A DNA stretch of 8,347 bases from CAG-841 sp963614875 (GTDB lineage Bacteria; Bacillota; Clostridia; Oscillospirales; CAG-272): contig CAVEFC010000048.1 in assembly GCA_963614875.1 (NCBI GenBank), positions 1 to 8,347 of the forward strand, in the 5' to 3' direction. Positions within the stretch are counted from its first letter, which is position 1, and the number at the start of each line of letters is the position of its first letter. A model generated the notes under the pieces. It was not told the origin of the DNA. It saw only the letters and a list, made by a program, of their open reading frames with translations, and searched no databases. Positions 6,258-8,347 of the stretch are shown piece by piece. The translations under genes and the position numbers were made by a program.

Positions 6258-6322
6258 TAAAACGGGACTTGCCGCAATATATATTGTTATGAAAACAAAT
6301 ATACAAAGCGAGGTTTTGAAAA

Positions 6323-7324
6323 ATGAACGAGCTTCCCGCAGCAGAAAGCCAGCAGATGATTCCTTATATAAAAGAACGCAGAAAATCGGGCGCGTCACGG
6401 ATAATTTTCCTTTTCGCCGTAATAGGCATAGTCGCCGCGATATGTATAACGCTGATTAAATCGTCGAAAGGAAGCCTTTCCGGATTGCTTGGATTTTTGG
6501 GCGGAAAGGAAAGCTCGACCACCACCGCAGACAAGGAAACCACCACCTCGCCCGCGGAAAAAGAGGATATTTACAGCTATGATATTTCAACTCTTCCCGA
6601 AGGCAAAAAAGCGATAATCCCCGCCGATCTTTCCGCGGAAAAGCAGGGCAGACGCTACGATTCCGACACCGACGTTTCCGTAAGCGATGCCGGCGCGACG
6701 CTTGCAAAGGTTCAGGCGGGAAAAACCTCCGTGCTTATAGTCTGCACGCATCCGTATGAAAGCTACTGCAATGAAAAACTGCTTTGCTACGGCGACAATT
6801 TTTCAGCTGTGGGCGGAGAAAATACGGTTGACGCGCTTGCCCGCGAGCTTACCGTATCCCTGCTCGGACTCGGTATAGGCGCGGAATATCTTGACCTCGG
6901 AATAACCTCGGCAAAAAATTCTTATTCAAAGGCAAAAACAAAAATCGAAGATTATCTGAAAAAGCATCCCGATATAGTTTATGTGATAGATCTTCACCGC
7001 GGAACAGAAACGGACAGCGACGGAAATCTTCTCGCACCGATAACCGAAAAGGACGGCGATATCTACGCGCAGATGGGCTTTTCCGTCGGCACGGAAAATA
7101 AATCCGCGTCGAAATCGCTGCCTGCGGTAAACACGCTGTACGAAAAAATATCAGAACATTTTTCTTCGCTTCTTATGCCCACGCAGATAAGCGAAGCTAC
7201 ATTAAATCAGCAGCTTTCTCCTACTGTGATAACGCTTGACATCGGCACCTGCGCAAACACCTACTTATCGGCTGAAAACACGGCAAAATTCTTTGCGTTT
7301 GTCTTTTCCGAAGCCGTTAGCTGA
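6323..7324 (+). CDS. spoIIP: Stage II sporulation protein P (SpoIIP)
   Basis: SpoIIP is the membrane-anchored amidase/endopeptidase that, with SpoIID and SpoIIM, cuts septal peptidoglycan so the mother cell can engulf the forespore. The product is 333 aa (Bacillus SpoIIP is about 400). Residues 26-45 are one transmembrane helix after a short basic N-terminus. Residues 50-85 form a Ser/Thr/Glu-rich linker. The catalytic domain runs from about 135 to the end: VLIVCTHPYESY (137-148) with His143 and Glu146, corresponding to the family HTHTTESY motif; NSYSKAKTKIEDYL (199-212); VYVIDLHRGTE (219-229) with His225; and QLSPTVITLDIGTCANT (297-313). The ATG has AAAGCGAGG (6305-6313) 9 nt upstream. Location directly after gpr agrees with the Bacillus gene order. 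It ends 6 nt before the terminator hairpin at 7331-7359. Confidence 0.94.
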   Translation: MNELPAAESQQMIPYIKERRKSGASRIIFLFAVIGIVAAICITLIKSSKGSLSGLLGFLGGKESSTTTADKETTTSPAEKEDIYSYDISTLPEGKKAIIPADLSAEKQGRRYDSDTDVSVSDAGATLAKVQAGKTSVLIVCTHPYESYCNEKLLCYGDNFSAVGGENTVDALARELTVSLLGLGIGAEYLDLGITSAKNSYSKAKTKIEDYLKKHPDIVYVIDLHRGTETDSDGNLLAPITEKDGDIYAQMGFSVGTENKSASKSLPAVNTLYEKISEHFSSLLMPTQISEATLNQQLSPTVITLDIGTCANTYLSAENTAKFFAFVFSEAVS

Positions 7325-7325
7325 T

Positions 7326-7363
7326 ATGCAAAAAACCGCACCCATCGGGTGCGGTTTTTGTGT
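7326..7363. repeat. 38-bp identical direct repeat, copy 1
   Basis: Positions 7326-7363 and 8304-8341 are identical over 38 bp, 978 bp apart in the same orientation. The repeat is wider than the terminator hairpin itself and brackets the prepilin gene with its promoter. Confidence 0.95.
7331..7359. terminator. Bidirectional terminator between spoIIP and the prepilin gene (copy 1)
   Basis: 13-nt arms AAAAACCGCACCC (7331-7343) and GGGTGCGGTTTTT (7347-7359) pair perfectly around ATC. A-runs and T-runs flank both sides, so it can stop spoIIP on the plus strand and the converging prepilin gene on the minus strand. An identical copy lies at 8309-8337. Confidence 0.93.
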
Positions 7364-7377
7364 GTTATTATCTTATC

Positions 7378-7983
7378 TTATTTTGTTTTAAGATCCGTAA
7401 CGGTATATGAGCCGTCTTCAAGTACGACAAGGAACTTATATCCGTTTCTGCCCGTAAGAATAGCTCTTGTTACATTTACTTTAACACTATCCGTAACAAC
7501 TTCGACGCGATCAAGCTTTTGTCTTATTGCGGTGGTTTCACTTTCTTCAACGATTTCAGCAGAAACATCCATTACTATATCGTACTTATCTTCTGTACTT
7601 GTAGTATTTACCGATGAAACCATTCCATCGTCAGTTGTACTGGCAGTAGCATAAAGCTTTTTCGTGTTACTGGTATCTTTATAATCTGAAGCCTGAGTAG
7701 ACACAAAATCTGAAATTACTTTCGCTTCATCCTTTGAAAATTCTATATAATAACCTTTTGTTATAATCATTGACTGCGGAACTACCCCGTCGGCTATGAA
7801 TTCCATATACATTTCGTCAACTCTTGTTTTTACTTCCTGATAATCCGAAGATCTTTTCGCATTATTTACAACGCTTGAAAAAGTGCCGATCATAACTCCG
7901 GCAAGAATTGCAATTACCGCAATTACTATTACAAGTTCGACGAGGGTAAAACCTTTTTTGTTTTTCATATTTTTGTTCCTCAT
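7378..7983 (-). CDS. Type IV prepilin-like protein (class III signal peptide)
   Basis: A 201-aa protein with a textbook type IV prepilin N-terminus: a short basic leader (MRNKNMKNKKG), predicted prepilin-peptidase cleavage after Gly11, mature Phe first, Glu at mature position 5 (FTLVE), then a hydrophobic helix (residues 13-33). The mature domain (34-201) is polar, Ser/Thr/Asp-rich and unrecognised beyond a pilin-like a-helix to b-sheet layout. It could be a surface pilin, a pseudopilin of a competence or secretion system, or a related surface protein; no assembly ATPase, platform protein or peptidase gene is in the window. Start ATG 7981-7983 has AGGAGG (7991-7996), 7 nt upstream; the in-frame ATG at 7968 is less well placed. 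Codon use leans to A/T-ending codons compared with gpr or manA, suggesting a different origin or expression class. The likely promoter at 8141-8172 contains a long G tract. Confidence 0.93.
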   Translation of the reverse strand: MRNKNMKNKKGFTLVELVIVIAVIAILAGVMIGTFSSVVNNAKRSSDYQEVKTRVDEMYMEFIADGVVPQSMIITKGYYIEFSKDEAKVISDFVSTQASDYKDTSNTKKLYATASTTDDGMVSSVNTTSTEDKYDIVMDVSAEIVEESETTAIRQKLDRVEVVTDSVKVNVTRAILTGRNGYKFLVVLEDGSYTVTDLKTK

Positions 7984-8041
7984 AGTAAAGCCTCCTATAA
8001 AAATTAAAAATCTGTATCGGCGACATAAACCATCCGTTTTT

Positions 8042-8049
8042 CCCCCCCC
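8042..8049. repeat. C8 homopolymer in the prepilin leader (G8 in the RNA)
   Basis: Eight consecutive C on the plus strand, within the predicted 5' leader of the prepilin mRNA, 58 nt upstream of the ATG. It is the second G tract of this locus and a possible slippage site, but is shorter and less likely to vary than the 15-nt tract. Confidence 0.9.
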
Positions 8050-8140
8050 GAACGCCGAAGCAAAACACTATCCGTATATTTTACCTTGGCTGCATCGGTA
8101 TTACTCCCCGATTTTCTGCCACGATCCGCGTGACACATCC

Positions 8141-8172
8141 ATTATCCCCCCCCCCCCCCCAGCATTTGTCAA
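8141..8172 (-). promoter_or_regulatory. Prepilin promoter with poly-G spacer (candidate phase-variable)
   Basis: Minus strand: perfect -35 TTGACA (8167-8172), a 20-nt spacer made of AATGCT plus 14 G, then -10 GATAAT (8141-8146) whose first G is the fifteenth of the run. The predicted start near 8134 gives a leader of about 150 nt. A spacer of 17 would need 12 G. Sigma-70-family promoters weaken sharply beyond 18-19 nt, so this allele should be weak. It faces the prepilin gene and no other gene in the window. Confidence 0.65.
8146..8160. repeat. C15 homopolymer (G15 on the prepilin coding strand)
   Basis: Fifteen consecutive C on the plus strand. Runs this long are rare in bacterial genomes outside contingency loci and mutate by slipped-strand mispairing. 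Its exact length in the assembly is uncertain, since such runs are hard to sequence. Confidence 0.93.
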
Positions 8173-8303
8173 TAGGTTTTAAGCATTTTTTTGCTTTTAA
8201 GCGACTGCTTTCCCGCATTTTTCGGTTCGGGGGCGGGGGTATAATGGCGCGCTCCGCGCGAAAAAACAAATAAAAACGCCCTCTCGCCGTAACAGAAAAA
8301 GGC

Positions 8304-8341
8304 ATGCAAAAAACCGCACCCATCGGGTGCGGTTTTTGTGT
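8304..8341. repeat. 38-bp identical direct repeat, copy 2 (contains a terminator)
   Basis: Exact copy of 7326-7363, including the 13-bp terminator stem with ATC loop (8309-8337) and flanking A6 and T5. No gene ends just left of it inside the window, so it probably terminates a minus-strand gene lying beyond the right edge, or insulates the prepilin promoter. Confidence 0.93.
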
Positions 8342-8347
8342 TTTATT

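Larger units (their letters stand above)
7984..8347. other. Gene-poor region upstream of the prepilin gene
   Basis: No convincing gene in 364 bp. From left to right it holds the prepilin ribosome binding site (7991-7996), an approximately 150-nt predicted leader with a C8 run (8042-8049) and small hairpins, a promoter with a C15 run (8146-8160), AT-rich sequence with a repeated TTTTAAGC (8177-8184, 8195-8202), a G5CG5 block (8229-8239), a small GC hairpin (about 8247-8260) and terminator copy 2. The longest frame, 8081-8323 minus, runs through the homopolymer and has no ribosome binding site. Confidence 0.75.

Noticed and set aside
6279..6307. Sigma-E-like promoter (ATATT, 14-nt spacer, ATACAAA) just before spoIIP, and the 12-bp palindrome CAATATATATTG at 6275-6286
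   Set aside because: A start about 7 nt after this -10 would remove the spoIIP ribosome binding site at 6305-6313, so the match is probably chance in AT-rich sequence. spoIIP is more simply read through from gpr or from another promoter.
6211..6459. Open frame beginning MKKCSFCNKTG between gpr and spoIIP
   Set aside because: It overlaps the ends of both genes in another frame and becomes Arg/Lys-rich out-of-frame spoIIP sequence.
8015..8134. Possible c-di-GMP riboswitch in the prepilin leader
   Set aside because: Such riboswitches control pili in some Clostridia, but I could not find the conserved cores of the class I or class II c-di-GMP motifs. Only small unrelated hairpins are visible.
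8247..8266. GC hairpin next to an A-run as a terminator
   Set aside because: The A/T-run is on the wrong side for the minus strand and is A, not T, on the plus strand.
8081..8323. 80-codon minus-strand open frame upstream of the prepilin gene
   Set aside because: It reads through the C15 homopolymer and the prepilin promoter, has low-complexity Gly/Pro/Arg content, lacks a ribosome binding site and resembles no family.

Overview
The window comes from an endospore-forming member of the Firmicutes, most likely an anaerobic gut-type Clostridia of moderate GC content. This rests on a gpr-spoIIP pair (germination protease and forespore engulfment hydrolase), Firmicutes-style GGAGG ribosome binding sites, good sigma-A-type promoters (TTGACA/TTTACA with TATAAT), a DivIVA-like coiled-coil protein, and a one-piece tmRNA whose tag decodes as ANNNDLALAA. 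No phage, transposase or CRISPR array is visible.

Left part (1-1950, minus strand): a strong terminator, then ssrA (tmRNA), then smpB. The predicted 5' end of mature tmRNA lies only 4 nt after the smpB stop codon, so the two partners of trans-translation are probably made on one transcript from a sigma-A promoter at 1003-1031. Upstream is a separately promoted DivIVA-domain coiled-coil protein with clear 11-residue repeats.

Middle (1950-5240): a divergent sigma-A promoter drives a two-gene plus-strand operon of an SGNH/GDSL hydrolase and an FkbM-type methyltransferase, joined by an ATGA stop/start overlap. This operon converges, with 2 nt to spare, on a minus-strand manA (mannose-6-phosphate isomerase). 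Upstream of manA is a small minus-strand lipoprotein resembling DUF4358. manA has its own promoter and a long inverted repeat.

Sporulation block (5240-7360): gpr and spoIIP on the plus strand, an arrangement also seen in Bacillus. Both have recognisable active-site residues. gpr is unusually compact.

Right part (7326-8347): a minus-strand type IV prepilin-like gene with codon use more A/T-rich than its neighbours. It is bracketed by two identical 38-bp copies of a bidirectional terminator. The likely promoter of the prepilin gene is the most striking feature of the window. A perfect TTGACA and a GATAAT are separated by 20 nt, 14 of which are G (a 15-G run whose last G starts the -10). This is the architecture of a slipped-strand, phase-variable promoter, in which gain or loss of G residues retunes the -35/-10 spacing. 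As read, the spacer is 3 nt longer than the 17-nt optimum, so the gene may be in a weak or OFF state. This is inference from sequence alone; the homopolymer length in particular needs read-level confirmation.
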